64,000 nt of DNA from Candidatus Rifleibacteriota bacterium (GCA_012520995.1 JAAYNI010000044.1:62001-126000); one strand, 5' to 3'; positions 26,308 to 35,625 are shown, counted from the stretch's first letter. The notes: a model not told the origin generated them from the letters alone. Program-made: numbers and translations.

Positions 26308-27156
26308 ATGAAGAAAAAAGCTAAAATTATAACCAGCCTGATTATTTTAGGAGCAGTTATAGCTTTCGGAGTTTTCATGGCTAATCAGGTTTTTGCGTTT
26401 TTAGAGAGAAAAGGCCAATCGGCTGAGCAAATACCTCAAACGCCTATAGAAACCGCGACAGCTATAAAAGCGGAAACAGACCTTCCTGCGTCCGCCTCTG
26501 AAAACCCGCAGGAAGAAAAACAGCAAGAGCCTGTCGAAGAACAACCGGCTGTAGAATTTGATCCGCAAACATCCAACTGGAGCATTTATATTTCTGTTCC
26601 AGGAGCCAACATAAGAAGTGACTCAAGCACTAAGGGTTCAGTGCTTTTCAGGCTTGCCAAGAATGCCAAGGGCAAGGTTTTGGAAAAGAAAAACGGTTGG
26701 ACGCTCGCCAGATGGGATTACACGCAAAAAAATGGCTGGATAAGAGATGATTTGGCCTTACAAGGGCCAGCAGCTATTTTAGATGCCATGGTAAAAAACA
26801 CCCAAGACATATCAACTATAAAGCTATCTCAAGTAACAAGCAGCGCCATAGCAGCTATGAACAAAGAATCCAAGGTAGCCATAGCCTTAGCAGAACCAGC
26901 CGACCCAGCTGAAACCTCCAATACCTATTCTGAAGGCAACAGAGAATTGCCCAAACATGGCACAATCGTTCCGCACAGCGGAGCAAATATCAGAGAAAAA
27001 GCTACCCGAGACAGCAACAGAGTAGCCAAACTTCCGAGAGGCACTATAGTAGGAATCAAAAGTGTAGCCAAATCCGGCAAATACGAATGGTTCGAAATAA
27101 CCTTTGACAACGGTAAAAACAGCGGCTGGACAAGAGAAGACAACCTCAAGTTCTGA
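26308..27156 (+). CDS. Membrane-anchored protein with two SH3b domains
   Basis: The 282-residue product has a basic N-terminus and one membrane segment (IITSLIILGAVIAFGVFMA). A Pro/Glu-rich linker follows to residue 90. Then come two bacterial SH3 domains (about 94-150, with GANIRSDSSTKGSV and NGWIRDDLAL, and about 218-280, with GANIREKATRDSN and SGWTREDNL). SH3b domains commonly bind peptidoglycan peptides. It is a single gene with its own promoter. Its stop runs directly into a D-type repeat (TAAAACAGTGGATAGTGG). Confidence 0.85.
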   Translation: MKKKAKIITSLIILGAVIAFGVFMANQVFAFLERKGQSAEQIPQTPIETATAIKAETDLPASASENPQEEKQQEPVEEQPAVEFDPQTSNWSIYISVPGANIRSDSSTKGSVLFRLAKNAKGKVLEKKNGWTLARWDYTQKNGWIRDDLALQGPAAILDAMVKNTQDISTIKLSQVTSSAIAAMNKESKVAIALAEPADPAETSNTYSEGNRELPKHGTIVPHSGANIREKATRDSNRVAKLPRGTIVGIKSVAKSGKYEWFEITFDNGKNSGWTREDNLKF

Positions 27157-27382
27157 TAAAACAGTGGATAGTGGCTACGGGTAAGAACCAACATCCAGAA
27201 CTATTTATCCACAGATTACACAGATGGGATTTTAAGCATTTGTCCTTAATCAGAGGCTATGAGCAAAAACAGAATTTATGCGGCAGCATAAGCTGTTTTT
27301 GTGAGATTTGTCCTCATCTGTGGCCATCTGTGTAATCTGTGGACAAAAAAGAAAAGAAACTTTTAGTAAAAATACCGCACTA
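27154..27382. repeat. Mosaic repeat D, C(inverted), G(inverted), C, E(inverted)
   Basis: D begins at the SH3b stop codon (27154-27180). C in reverse is at 27206-27227, G in reverse at 27240-27270 (TTAATCAGAGGCTATGAGC, seen again at 39838-39874) and C at 27311-27342. E in reverse begins at 27382, 2 nt behind the stop of the next minus-strand gene. Confidence 0.75.
27265..27300 (+). terminator. Bidirectional hairpin terminator
   Basis: AAAAACAG pairs with CTGTTTTT and TTATGC with GCATAA around a GGCA loop, with a small internal bulge. The A and T tracts allow action on both the plus SH3b transcript and the converging minus operon. Confidence 0.6.
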
Positions 27383-27384
27383 GC

Positions 27385-29247
27385 TCAGTCTGGCAGGTTT
27401 TCAAAAAGATTTCCTCTGATTATTCTCGGCTTATTTTTAAAATCAGGACTTAGTATGCTCTTGGTGAAGTCGCTTTGGGCAGTTTCTATACCTGCTAAAT
27501 CAAGCATTGTATGAAAAAGATCTTCTGTTATGAAAGGTCTCTTTCTATATTCTGGATTTTTGACTCGTTCTGCGAGCTCAGGAAATGACTTTTCAAAAGT
27601 CTCTGACATCCAAATAAACATAGGCACTCTAAGCATGCTTTTACTGTGCCCCATGTGGGTATGTGTAGTATATTTGCCATTTTGTCCTATCTCATCCGCA
27701 TGATCCGAAAGATAAACCACAATAACGTTTTTATCTTCAAAAAGTTTTATGATTTCTCCTACAACATAGTCTGAATAAAGTATAGAATTCAAATAAGCAG
27801 CTACAATAGGTCTCTTCTTTTGTTCTATTTCTCTCAAACCAAACTTTTTGTGAATATCCAAATCTTCAGGTTTAAAACGCTCAAATTCAGGCGGGTATCT
27901 TAAATCATAAGCATAATGGCTGCCCATAAAATGTATTGTATAAAATTGTTTTGGTTCATCCAAATTGCTGGCAATCGTTTCTTTTAAAGGCTTCAAAAGT
28001 TCACCATCAAAACATTGGTGAGTATAAGCCATAGACATTGAATCGGAAGTGAAATGACAAAAATCTGTCATTTCAGTCGCAACAAAAGTTATATAGGCAG
28101 AAGCAACTGTGTGATGATCCGCATTTGACAGCCAAAATGTCTTATAACCAGCCTTAGAAAAAATATCGACTAGATTTTCCGCGTTTTCTTCTTTGAATTC
28201 AGGCTTATCATTAGCTATAGATGTAATAAGCATAGGCACAGTTGTCCAAGTCATCGCATATGGAGCCACAGCGTCATAAAAGACATGAAGACTTCCTTCT
28301 TCTTCCAATCTGTCTCTAACTGGAGTTGTCTTTAGCGGATAGCCGTATTGACTCATATAATAAGAAGATTCACTCTCACCCAAAATTAAGACAATATAAG
28401 GAATTTCAGAGAAATTACTTTTAATATCAGCCGCATAGCCCTTTTCTTCTCTAAGCTTATTCAATTTAACATCAATGAGAAAGCTATGCACAACGGTCTC
28501 AAGAAAAGTTTGTACCGGCACTAATCCAGAAGGAATAAAGAAAAAGGTAAGAACAGAAAACAGAAGAAAAGATATAATTCGGCCTTTTCTGTGTTCGCTT
28601 CTAAGAAAAGCCTCTCCATATTTTCTTCCCAATCTCCAAAGTAGAGCTGTAGCCAAAAAAAAGATTAAACAAACAAAGAAGGCTTCCATTCCAAGATACA
28701 TTGACGCAAAACCTTTAATGCTAGTCACATTGGCTCCCAACGCTGAATTTATATAAGAAGTTGAAAGCATACTATTCATTTTATATGCGGTAAGAGAGCC
28801 GATGAAAGCCAAAAAAGCCGTCAAGAAAAAAACGGAACAATCGAACAATAGTTTAAAAGGCTTATAAAAAAGCAAATAACGGCAAACAGCAAAAAAGCCC
28901 CCTACTCCCATCCCCAATACAAAAAGCATGACTGCTAGAAAAACAACTAAAAAGTTAACGTAAGAGGCAAGAAACAAGTATGGAACTAGAGCAGAAAAAG
29001 CAGTCACAAAAATCAAAGGCATACCTTCGCCAAACATCTGCGATAAAGTTTTAGCAAAGCCCGTTAAGAAGTCTTTCGGCTTTTCATCCTTTGAAGAAGA
29101 TGGTTTCTTTTGTTGTTCGGGTTCTTTTGCAGTCTCCTTGTGCTCAGAAAGGCCAAGATTATCCACGTCAGCAGACGAGTTTGAAAGTTTATTCACAGAA
29201 GATGTCCCTGCAAAGGGCTCTTCCGAATATTGTCCGTTGTGTTTCAT
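27385..29247 (-). CDS. Phosphoethanolamine-transferase-like membrane enzyme
   Basis: The 620-residue product has a charged N-terminal tail, five membrane segments (about 75-250) and a periplasmic sulfatase-fold domain. Motifs match the EptA/OpgE/CptA family: LILGESESSYYMSQYGY near 287-303, MGSHYAYDLRYP at 441-452, LSDHADEIG at 513-521 and HMGHSKSMLRVPMFIW at 531-546. These enzymes move phosphoethanolamine from a lipid to lipid A, glycans or pilin. The usual Thr nucleophile after GE is Ser292 here. It follows GspF by 6 nt, which suggests a pilus-linked target, as with Neisseria PptA. Confidence 0.82.
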   Translation of the reverse strand: MKHNGQYSEEPFAGTSSVNKLSNSSADVDNLGLSEHKETAKEPEQQKKPSSSKDEKPKDFLTGFAKTLSQMFGEGMPLIFVTAFSALVPYLFLASYVNFLVVFLAVMLFVLGMGVGGFFAVCRYLLFYKPFKLLFDCSVFFLTAFLAFIGSLTAYKMNSMLSTSYINSALGANVTSIKGFASMYLGMEAFFVCLIFFLATALLWRLGRKYGEAFLRSEHRKGRIISFLLFSVLTFFFIPSGLVPVQTFLETVVHSFLIDVKLNKLREEKGYAADIKSNFSEIPYIVLILGESESSYYMSQYGYPLKTTPVRDRLEEEGSLHVFYDAVAPYAMTWTTVPMLITSIANDKPEFKEENAENLVDIFSKAGYKTFWLSNADHHTVASAYITFVATEMTDFCHFTSDSMSMAYTHQCFDGELLKPLKETIASNLDEPKQFYTIHFMGSHYAYDLRYPPEFERFKPEDLDIHKKFGLREIEQKKRPIVAAYLNSILYSDYVVGEIIKLFEDKNVIVVYLSDHADEIGQNGKYTTHTHMGHSKSMLRVPMFIWMSETFEKSFPELAERVKNPEYRKRPFITEDLFHTMLDLAGIETAQSDFTKSILSPDFKNKPRIIRGNLFENLPD

Positions 29248-29253
29248 CAGATA

Positions 29254-30453
29254 TTATTTAATGCTTTGGCTCATCTTGAATATAGGAACAAAAACAGATA
29301 GGGCTATAACGCCGATTATTATCCCCATAATAACTGTTAGAATGGGAGTTAAGGCTGAAGTCATAGCTTCAATTGAATCTTTTACTTCACGATCGTAAAA
29401 GTCAGCTGCTTTATTTAACATTGGCTCAAGATTTCCGCTGCCCTCGCCTACCTGCACCATTTTCTTAATCATTGGCGGAAAAACACTCGAATTTTCCAAA
29501 GTCGAATAAAGAGTCTTACCTTGCTGAACTCCGATAGACATATCATCCATAAGTTCTTCAAGTATTGGATTGTCCATTACCGAACCGGTTATCTTTAGAG
29601 CTTCGGTTACGTGAACACCTGCACCCAAAAGAGATGAGAAAGTTCTGGCAAATCTGCTCACAGCAACTTTTTGTGTAAACTCGCCCAGAACAGGAGCTCT
29701 CAGCTTTATAGTGGCTATAAGTCTTTTGCCTGATGTTGTTCGAGTAAAGAGATAAAGCAAAGTTCCACCGCCAACGAAAACTACCGTGACTATTATATAA
29801 TGCTCGATCAAAGTATCCGAAGCAAGCATCATCAGCTCTGTAATCTTGGGCAAATCAGCTTTCATCTTTGCAAACATTTTTGCAAAGTTAGGGAATATTT
29901 TAACCAACAAAAAAACTACTGCGCCAGCCGCCAAAACCAATTGAACTACCGGCATTGTCAGAGCAGCCTTCAGTCTGCCTCTTATTTCAGCGTCTGCCTC
30001 AGAAAAAGCGGCCAGCCTGTTCAAAACACTGTCGAGCATACCTCCAGCTTCTCCAGCTTCGCACATGTTGCAATAAACTCTGCTGAATACATCAGGAAAC
30101 TTTCTCAATGCGGAAGAAAAAGACTGTCCCGAGTTAAGATCTCTCTCAACCGATTTCAAAACAGATTTAAAATATTTGTTTTGCGTTTGATCTGCCAAAA
30201 TACCTACGGATTCGACCAATGAAACAGCTGAACCTACCAAAGTCGCAAGTTGAACTGTAAAAATAAGCAGTTCCTTTTGAGGAACGCTTTTGCTGAAAAA
30301 CATAGACAAGCCCTGTTTTTCAGCCTCAGCTTTAATTAAATAATAGCCCTGAGATGAAAGTCTGTTGGAAAGCTCTTGCATACTCGGCGCTTCAAGCGTT
30401 GTAGTAAGAACTTTTCCCTCTGCATTTCTGACTTCGCATTTGTATTTTGGCAT
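29254..30453 (-). CDS. Type II secretion/type IV pilus inner-membrane protein GspF/PilC
   Basis: The 399-residue product has the standard duplicated GspF layout. An N-terminal cytoplasmic strand-rich part (PKYKCEVRNAEGKVL) is followed by two GspF domains, each with helices and a membrane segment, and a final hydrophobic helix. EAGEAGGMLDSVLNRLA (near residue 135) and VGEGSGNLEPMLNKAAD (near 338) are the paired signatures. It forms the platform on which GspE/PilB acts. It lies 33 nt after the ATPase gene and 6 nt before the transferase-like gene. Confidence 0.93.
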   Translation of the reverse strand: MPKYKCEVRNAEGKVLTTTLEAPSMQELSNRLSSQGYYLIKAEAEKQGLSMFFSKSVPQKELLIFTVQLATLVGSAVSLVESVGILADQTQNKYFKSVLKSVERDLNSGQSFSSALRKFPDVFSRVYCNMCEAGEAGGMLDSVLNRLAAFSEADAEIRGRLKAALTMPVVQLVLAAGAVVFLLVKIFPNFAKMFAKMKADLPKITELMMLASDTLIEHYIIVTVVFVGGGTLLYLFTRTTSGKRLIATIKLRAPVLGEFTQKVAVSRFARTFSSLLGAGVHVTEALKITGSVMDNPILEELMDDMSIGVQQGKTLYSTLENSSVFPPMIKKMVQVGEGSGNLEPMLNKAADFYDREVKDSIEAMTSALTPILTVIMGIIIGVIALSVFVPIFKMSQSIK

Positions 30454-30486
30454 CTTTTGTTCCTATGACCGGAAAATCGGCTTTTA

Positions 30487-32175
30487 TCAGTCTCCTCTTG
30501 CTAAGGCAAAGACTTCTTGAGGAGTCGTAAGTCCCTGCTGAAACTTTTGCACTATATCTTGCTTCAGCGTAAACATACCGCCTTTTAATGCTGCCGTCTT
30601 TAAATCGTCGGGAGTAACACTTTGGATAATCATGCGGCGAATATTCTCATTAGTGAACATTACCTCGTGAACTCCCAGTCTGCCCTTGTAACCTGTTTTT
30701 CCACATTTGTCGCAACCCCTTCCGCGATAATAGGTTTCATTTATGGCTTCAGGCGGCAAATCCAAAGACTCGATAATTTCAGGGGTAATGCTGTCATCAA
30801 CATCCTTACATGTTTTGCAGATACGTCTTGCAAGCCTTTGAGAAACAATGCAAAGAAGAGCGGAAGCTACCAAAAACGGTTCTACTCCCATGTCTACCAG
30901 CCTTATAGCCGTACTGGGAGCATCATTTGTATGCAGCGTTGCAAACACAAGGTGACCTGTCAATGCAGCCTCAACAGCTATCGAAGCTGTTTCTGTATCC
31001 CTAATCTCTCCAACCATTATAACATCAGGATCTTGTCGCAAAAAAGCTCTCAAAACTGTAGAGAAGTGCAAATCTATCTCAGGTCTCACCTGCACCTGGT
31101 TTATGTATTTAAGCTTGTATTCAACCGGATTTTCAACAGTACATATATTCATCTCTGTGCCCTTAATAGCATTAAGACAAGCATAGAGAGTTGTAGTTTT
31201 GCCTGAGCCTGTCGGTCCTGTAACCAAAACCATTCCGTTAGGCGATTTTATAGCTTTTTCAATCAGTTTATAGTTATAAGTGGAAAAGCCCATAGCAGCC
31301 AATTCCACGTTGACGTTGGACTTATCGAGAATTCTCAAACAAGCTTTCTCGCCCCATGTTGTAGGGATAGTATTAACCCTGAAGTCTATAGGCTTATCCA
31401 TTATTGTCATCTGTATACGCCCGTCTTGGGGAATACGGCGCTCAGAAATATTCATGCCGCTCAAAATTTTTATTCTGGACATAACCGATGGCTGAGCTTC
31501 AGGCTGCAAGTTCATGCTGACCATCAAAGTTCCATCTATGCGATATCTGACACGCAATTCTCCTTCATCAGGCTCCAAGTGAATATCTGATGCCCCTTTT
31601 TGCACAGCTTGAGCCAAAATAAGATTTACAAGCTTAATAATTGGAGTTTCCTCGCTGGCTGTCTTAAGGTTAGCCACCATACTGTCATCGCCGCCATCTG
31701 GGGTGCCTTGATTTGTAAAAGCAGTCAAAGCGTCTGCCATAGCTCCGGCAACATAAAGCCTGTCTATCGTATCTGAAATCTGATTTTCAGAGCATATCGC
31801 CCTAGCTACCTCACAATTATTTTGAAACTGTATCTCATCTATAATGAAAACATCGAGAGGATCCGCCATGCCTATAGTCAAAATCTTGCCGTCAAAACTT
31901 ATAGGAAGAAGATTATGCTTGCGGCAAATTTTTTCAGGCACCATTTTAAGAACATCAGGCTTAATTTCAGCTTTAGAAAGGTCGACAAAAGGAACTTTAA
32001 GCTGTTTGCCTAAAACTGGCAATAGCTTGTCTTCTGTTATATAACCAAGCTCAATAAGAACTTGCCCTATCCTCTTGCCTCTGGCTTTTTGCTCGGACAG
32101 GGCTATCATAAGTTCTTTTTCGGAAATATGTCCAGCTTCGATTAAAAGCTGTCCTATTTTTTTTCTCTTGAACAT
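30487..32175 (-). CDS. Assembly ATPase GspE/PilB
   Basis: The 562-residue product has two N-terminal MshEN-type repeats (IGQLLIEAGHISEKEL, and IGQVLIELGYITEDKL). The ATPase core follows, with Walker A GPTGSGKTTTLYA near 330, an Asp box, and Walker B with VGEIRDTETA. A tetra-cysteine zinc motif (CKTCKD ... CDKCGKTGYKGR) near 465-505 is typical of PilB. It powers pilin extension. No retraction ATPase (PilT) is in the window. The gene is followed by GspF. Confidence 0.95.
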   Translation of the reverse strand: MFKRKKIGQLLIEAGHISEKELMIALSEQKARGKRIGQVLIELGYITEDKLLPVLGKQLKVPFVDLSKAEIKPDVLKMVPEKICRKHNLLPISFDGKILTIGMADPLDVFIIDEIQFQNNCEVARAICSENQISDTIDRLYVAGAMADALTAFTNQGTPDGGDDSMVANLKTASEETPIIKLVNLILAQAVQKGASDIHLEPDEGELRVRYRIDGTLMVSMNLQPEAQPSVMSRIKILSGMNISERRIPQDGRIQMTIMDKPIDFRVNTIPTTWGEKACLRILDKSNVNVELAAMGFSTYNYKLIEKAIKSPNGMVLVTGPTGSGKTTTLYACLNAIKGTEMNICTVENPVEYKLKYINQVQVRPEIDLHFSTVLRAFLRQDPDVIMVGEIRDTETASIAVEAALTGHLVFATLHTNDAPSTAIRLVDMGVEPFLVASALLCIVSQRLARRICKTCKDVDDSITPEIIESLDLPPEAINETYYRGRGCDKCGKTGYKGRLGVHEVMFTNENIRRMIIQSVTPDDLKTAALKGGMFTLKQDIVQKFQQGLTTPQEVFALARGD

Positions 32176-32220
32176 CGGTAAATAGTAACCTTTAATCCTT
32201 TATTTGGCAAGCCCTAAGAA

Positions 32221-32328
32221 ACAGTGGTGGGTGGCAGGTGGCGGGTGGTGCGATGCATACTTTTAACAGATATTGTCTTGTGAATTTTGAAAGACCGGCA
32301 GGAAAGTTTTAGAGAAAACAAAGCACTA
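32221..32328. repeat. Mosaic repeat A and E(inverted) at the TPR stop
   Basis: Module A at 32221-32250 (GTGGTGGGTGGCAGGTGGCG) and an inverted E between about 32285 and 32328 fill the gap. E begins with the stop codon TAG of the TPR gene, giving TAGTGCTTTGTTTTCTCTAA on the minus strand. The E-then-A order matches 35514-35608. Confidence 0.7.
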
Positions 32329-33093
32329 AGAATTGGCTACTTCCCAATAGGCTGCTCGTGCCTCTTTATAATTAGGATTAATCTGAATAGCCCTTAAGAA
32401 GGAATCCATGGCTTCATCTATCTTGCCGCGTTTGCGTAAAATCAAACCTAAATTGTAGTGTAAATCCGGATAAAATGGATTTTCTGCAACCATCCGCCTG
32501 TATTCTTTTTCTGCTTTTTCCAAAAGCCCCAATTCGGAAAAAATGAAAGCGAAATTCATCACAGTCATGCCCTTTTCAAGCTTATTGCCTTGAGTTTTTT
32601 CCAATGTTTCGCGATAGATCTGTAAAGCTGCGGAAACGTCACCTTTTACTTCGTGAACGCGTGCAACATAATATTGAGCAGCCACATAATCAGGATTTAT
32701 CTCAAGAGCATTTTTAAAAGATTCAAGAGCTTTAGAATATGCCTTAAGATCGAAAAAAATTAGACCTATATTAAAATGAGCATCTGCGAATTTTTCATTT
32801 AAGGTCAAAGCCGTCTGATAAGAAGTAACAGCCTGCTCCTGATCTCCATTATCACGATATGCGTGCCCAAGATGAACGAAATAGACTGGATTTTTAGGTT
32901 CTATATTAACCGCCTTTATATAACAAAATATGGAGCGGTCATACTGGCGTTGCAGATAAAAAGCGTTTCCTAAATAAAAGAGCAGCTTATGATCTTTTGG
33001 CTTTTTACGCAGAGCTTTTATGCATGCCTCTACAACTTCTTCCAGCAGCCTCAGATCATGATAGTTTTCTATGGCTCTTTTAGCCCCTCTCAT
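32326..33093 (-). CDS. TPR protein
   Basis: The 255-residue product consists of six to seven TPR units, for example KLLFYLGNAFYLQRQYDRSI and PDYVAAQYYVARVHEVKGDV. There is no signal peptide or membrane helix, so a cytoplasmic adaptor is likely. It precedes the GspE/PilB gene by 150 nt of repeats, so co-transcription is uncertain, but TPR pilotins and scaffolds often sit near pilus genes. The stop codon is the first codon of an E module. Confidence 0.8.
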   Translation of the reverse strand: MRGAKRAIENYHDLRLLEEVVEACIKALRKKPKDHKLLFYLGNAFYLQRQYDRSIFCYIKAVNIEPKNPVYFVHLGHAYRDNGDQEQAVTSYQTALTLNEKFADAHFNIGLIFFDLKAYSKALESFKNALEINPDYVAAQYYVARVHEVKGDVSAALQIYRETLEKTQGNKLEKGMTVMNFAFIFSELGLLEKAEKEYRRMVAENPFYPDLHYNLGLILRKRGKIDEAMDSFLRAIQINPNYKEARAAYWEVANS

Positions 33094-33139
33094 AGTTGCA
33101 CAATCACCCTCTAGCAGCCTTTAATATCTTACTTTTCTA

Positions 33140-33330
33140 TCCACAGATCACACAGATTAACACAGATGAGAACAAATTTACACTTTACACTCTATATTTC
33201 ACTGACTATAAAAAACTCGCCACCTGCCACTTACCAATGCGGTTAGTGCAATCTTAGCACCTGCCAATAATGATTTTATTCTAGAGCAAAACACCGTTAA
33301 TGAGAACGTTTTAGAGAAAAAACAGCATTA
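33140..33330. repeat. Mosaic repeat C, A, I and E around a gene end
   Basis: Module C is at 33140-33169 (CCACAGATCACACAGATTAA), A (reverse) at 33215-33234, I (reverse) at 33246-33276 and E (reverse) from about 33295 to 33330. E begins with the stop codon TAA of the 33328 gene (TAATGCTGTTTTTTCTC). Confidence 0.7.
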
Positions 33331-34056
33331 GTCATCAAAGGATATCAATTGTTGTATATCTTTTGCGACTTTGGTTCTAGGTTGATACTTACGGAACTTG
33401 TTCTTATCCGAAACATATAGATACAGAACCTCCAAAGGCTCATAATTTCCTCTCTTAAATGCCTGCTCTATTCCAGAGAAGGCATCATCAATCGCTTTCA
33501 AGCCTTCAGAGAAATCCTCCATGTAATTCTCTCTTGTAAAGAATCTGTATTTATGTATTATACCATTATCATGGCGATATATGTCTACTTCAGGGGTTTC
33601 TAGTTTTCTTGCTCTGAAAATATATTCGCTCAGGGCAAAAAAATGGTTTTTGTCATAATCTTCATAAAGGTTGAAACCCCAAATATACTGATTTCTGAAA
33701 ATCCATCGCGAGAAAATTGGAGACAAAAGCTTTTTAATTGCAGCCAGCATCTCATAGTTGTAGTTGAATTCATCAACAGCAACAGTGAGCTTGTTTCTGG
33801 AAAACTCAAAGTCCCCTCCGTAAAGAAAATGACCGCTTATATTTTCTATTTTGTCTATATCCGGAGAATTAACCAATATCTTTTGTGTACGATCATTTGT
33901 ATTGGAGTAAAATTCATCGGGACGGTCTGCATATTTAAGAGAGATGTTCTCCAAAGAGCAGTCAAAAAGAGTCTCCAAAACAGGCTTGTATATATCCCTG
34001 AATTTTCTTGAGCTCGAAAAGACATGCAACTCGAGCAATCCATTTTTTTCGCTCAT
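33328..34056 (-). CDS. Unknown protein, 242 residues
   Basis: No family is recognised. The product is mixed alpha/beta, rich in aromatic residues (FNYNYEM, FFTRENYMEDF), with no signal peptide, membrane helix or known motif, and is probably cytoplasmic. Its ATG overlaps the stop of the PP2C-like gene by 4 nt, so the two are translationally coupled and may work together. Its C-terminal segment (LEVLYLYVSDKNKFRKYQPR) suggests a compact domain. A partner or effector of the PP2C-like protein is possible but unproven. Confidence 0.65.
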   Translation of the reverse strand: MSEKNGLLELHVFSSSRKFRDIYKPVLETLFDCSLENISLKYADRPDEFYSNTNDRTQKILVNSPDIDKIENISGHFLYGGDFEFSRNKLTVAVDEFNYNYEMLAAIKKLLSPIFSRWIFRNQYIWGFNLYEDYDKNHFFALSEYIFRARKLETPEVDIYRHDNGIIHKYRFFTRENYMEDFSEGLKAIDDAFSGIEQAFKRGNYEPLEVLYLYVSDKNKFRKYQPRTKVAKDIQQLISFDD

Positions 34057-35507
34057 AGAACTTGCCTCAAATAAATGTAACTGGAATCAATATCGGCAGA
34101 ATCGTCGCTATTTTTTCCTTTAAGATTTAATAAAAATGTATTTAAAACTGTATCTCCAGAGGCTCCCTCGGAATCACCCAAAGCGATTTTCACTTCCTCT
34201 TCTCCTATTTTACCACTTTCAGAAGGTACAGTCACTCCGTTTGTGTACAAAAGAAGTCCATCGCCTGGCAAAAGTTCTATCAGAGTGTCTTTATAATAAT
34301 TATCGCCTGGCTCCAATAATCCCAAAGGCACAGAAGTATCCAGATTGGCGGGCATTGCAAACCCCATAGCTTTTCTGTGAATCAAAGGCGGATTTTGCCC
34401 AGCCGAAACCACTTCTATGACTCTTTTCTCTCCCAAATCCAGAGAGAGAACTGTAATGTTGATAAAATACTCTTTAAATGCTCCTTTAATCATAATGTCT
34501 GAAAGTCTGTTCAATAAATCTGCCGGGCTTTTAGCATCCAAGGCGAATATTTTGCTTATGTTCAAAAACTGCGTCAAAAACATTGCTGCTTTTAAACCTT
34601 CGCATGAAGCTGAACCTAACAAAACAAAGAGCTTGTTTTCAGAAGAAACTGCAAATTGATGAAAATCCCCTGAATAAACAGGCGAATAATAAATACTTCT
34701 GGCAATTTCCCATTGAGAAAAACGAGGTATTTCAGGCAAAGAATATCCTAGCAAAAGTTCACCTTTCACTTCAGTTGCTGCCATGCTTTCTCTTAAAATA
34801 GCATATTGAGAAGACACTTCTTCCTTTCTAAGAAAAAGTCCTAAAGAAGAAGCTATATAGCTCACAGACAATGAGATTGCTTGCCAAGTCTCAGCTGGGC
34901 AAACCAATCCCAAGATACCAAAAGTTTCATTATCGCTTCTGCAAGGAATAAGAACAGAAGCTATATCAGATGTGATGAAATCAATAGGCTCTATAAATTT
35001 TCTTTTCAGCTCTGTCGCAGTCTCTAAATTAGCAATTTTCAAAAGCAAATCATTAACTGCGGGATCATTTTTTGAAAGAGAGCGAACCCCGTTCCTGCCG
35101 TCAGCTTCATAAGCCGTAACAAAAGCAAAATCAGAGGAAGAGACACGAAAAAACATACAGGTGCCTTCCTCCATTTTTGCCGAATATTTTGATAGAAGAG
35201 AAACTATCGCTGAGTTGGGGTCTCCATTAAAAGAGTTTTCTAGAAGAAAAGACAAGTATTCGTCACTCTCAGCCTGTTTTTTTCTTTCTTCTATCTCTTC
35301 TGCTAAAGAAATGCCTTCACAAAGTTGAGGAGATTTTTTTTCCAAATCCCCACCACCTGTATACAGAGACCAAAAAGCATACAACATTAAGAAAATGCCT
35401 ATAACTGTTGCAAAAAAATTGTAGGAGGTAAGAAAAAGCGAAAATAAAATAAAAAGAACCCCTGCAGCAACAATCCAAAGCGCAGAGGTTCTTTTTTCTT
35501 CAGTCAT
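34053..35507 (-). CDS. SpoIIE/PP2C-like protein with missing metal ligands
   Basis: The 484-residue product has two membrane helices (11-50), a coiled linker, a GAF-like region (about 85-230) and a C-terminal SpoIIE/RsbU fold (about 260-484). Active family members coordinate metal through Asp residues in GGD, GDVSGHG, LYTDGV and DD motifs. Here SGD keeps Asp281, but GDVSGHG reads GSASCEG (Ser299) and LYTDGV reads LYTNGV (Asn423). The terminal DD (468-469) remains. It is probably inactive or weakly active as a phosphatase. It is coupled to the unknown gene downstream. Confidence 0.8.
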   Translation of the reverse strand: MTEEKRTSALWIVAAGVLFILFSLFLTSYNFFATVIGIFLMLYAFWSLYTGGGDLEKKSPQLCEGISLAEEIEERKKQAESDEYLSFLLENSFNGDPNSAIVSLLSKYSAKMEEGTCMFFRVSSSDFAFVTAYEADGRNGVRSLSKNDPAVNDLLLKIANLETATELKRKFIEPIDFITSDIASVLIPCRSDNETFGILGLVCPAETWQAISLSVSYIASSLGLFLRKEEVSSQYAILRESMAATEVKGELLLGYSLPEIPRFSQWEIARSIYYSPVYSGDFHQFAVSSENKLFVLLGSASCEGLKAAMFLTQFLNISKIFALDAKSPADLLNRLSDIMIKGAFKEYFINITVLSLDLGEKRVIEVVSAGQNPPLIHRKAMGFAMPANLDTSVPLGLLEPGDNYYKDTLIELLPGDGLLLYTNGVTVPSESGKIGEEEVKIALGDSEGASGDTVLNTFLLNLKGKNSDDSADIDSSYIYLRQVL

Positions 35508-35513
35508 AATATC

Positions 35514-35625
35514 TAGTGCTCCATTTTCACTAAAAGCTACCTGTTAAATGCCAAGCCGGTCAGTAACCTTTCCATGCTTACTTGATGCAGGCACCACTCG
35601 TCACTCTAGGTGTTACGCAGCACTA
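35514..35625. repeat. Mosaic repeat E-A plus E start at the HEAT stop
   Basis: E (35514-35590, TAGTGCTCCATTTTCACTAA) is followed by A-like GCACCACTCGTCACTC (35591-35606). On the minus strand the HEAT gene ends in TAG followed by TGCTGCGTAACACC, again the E opening. Confidence 0.65.

Noticed and set aside
30622-31206. 194-codon plus-strand frame inside gspE
   Set aside because: Antisense shadow of the well-supported ATPase gene; no ribosome binding site or protein features.
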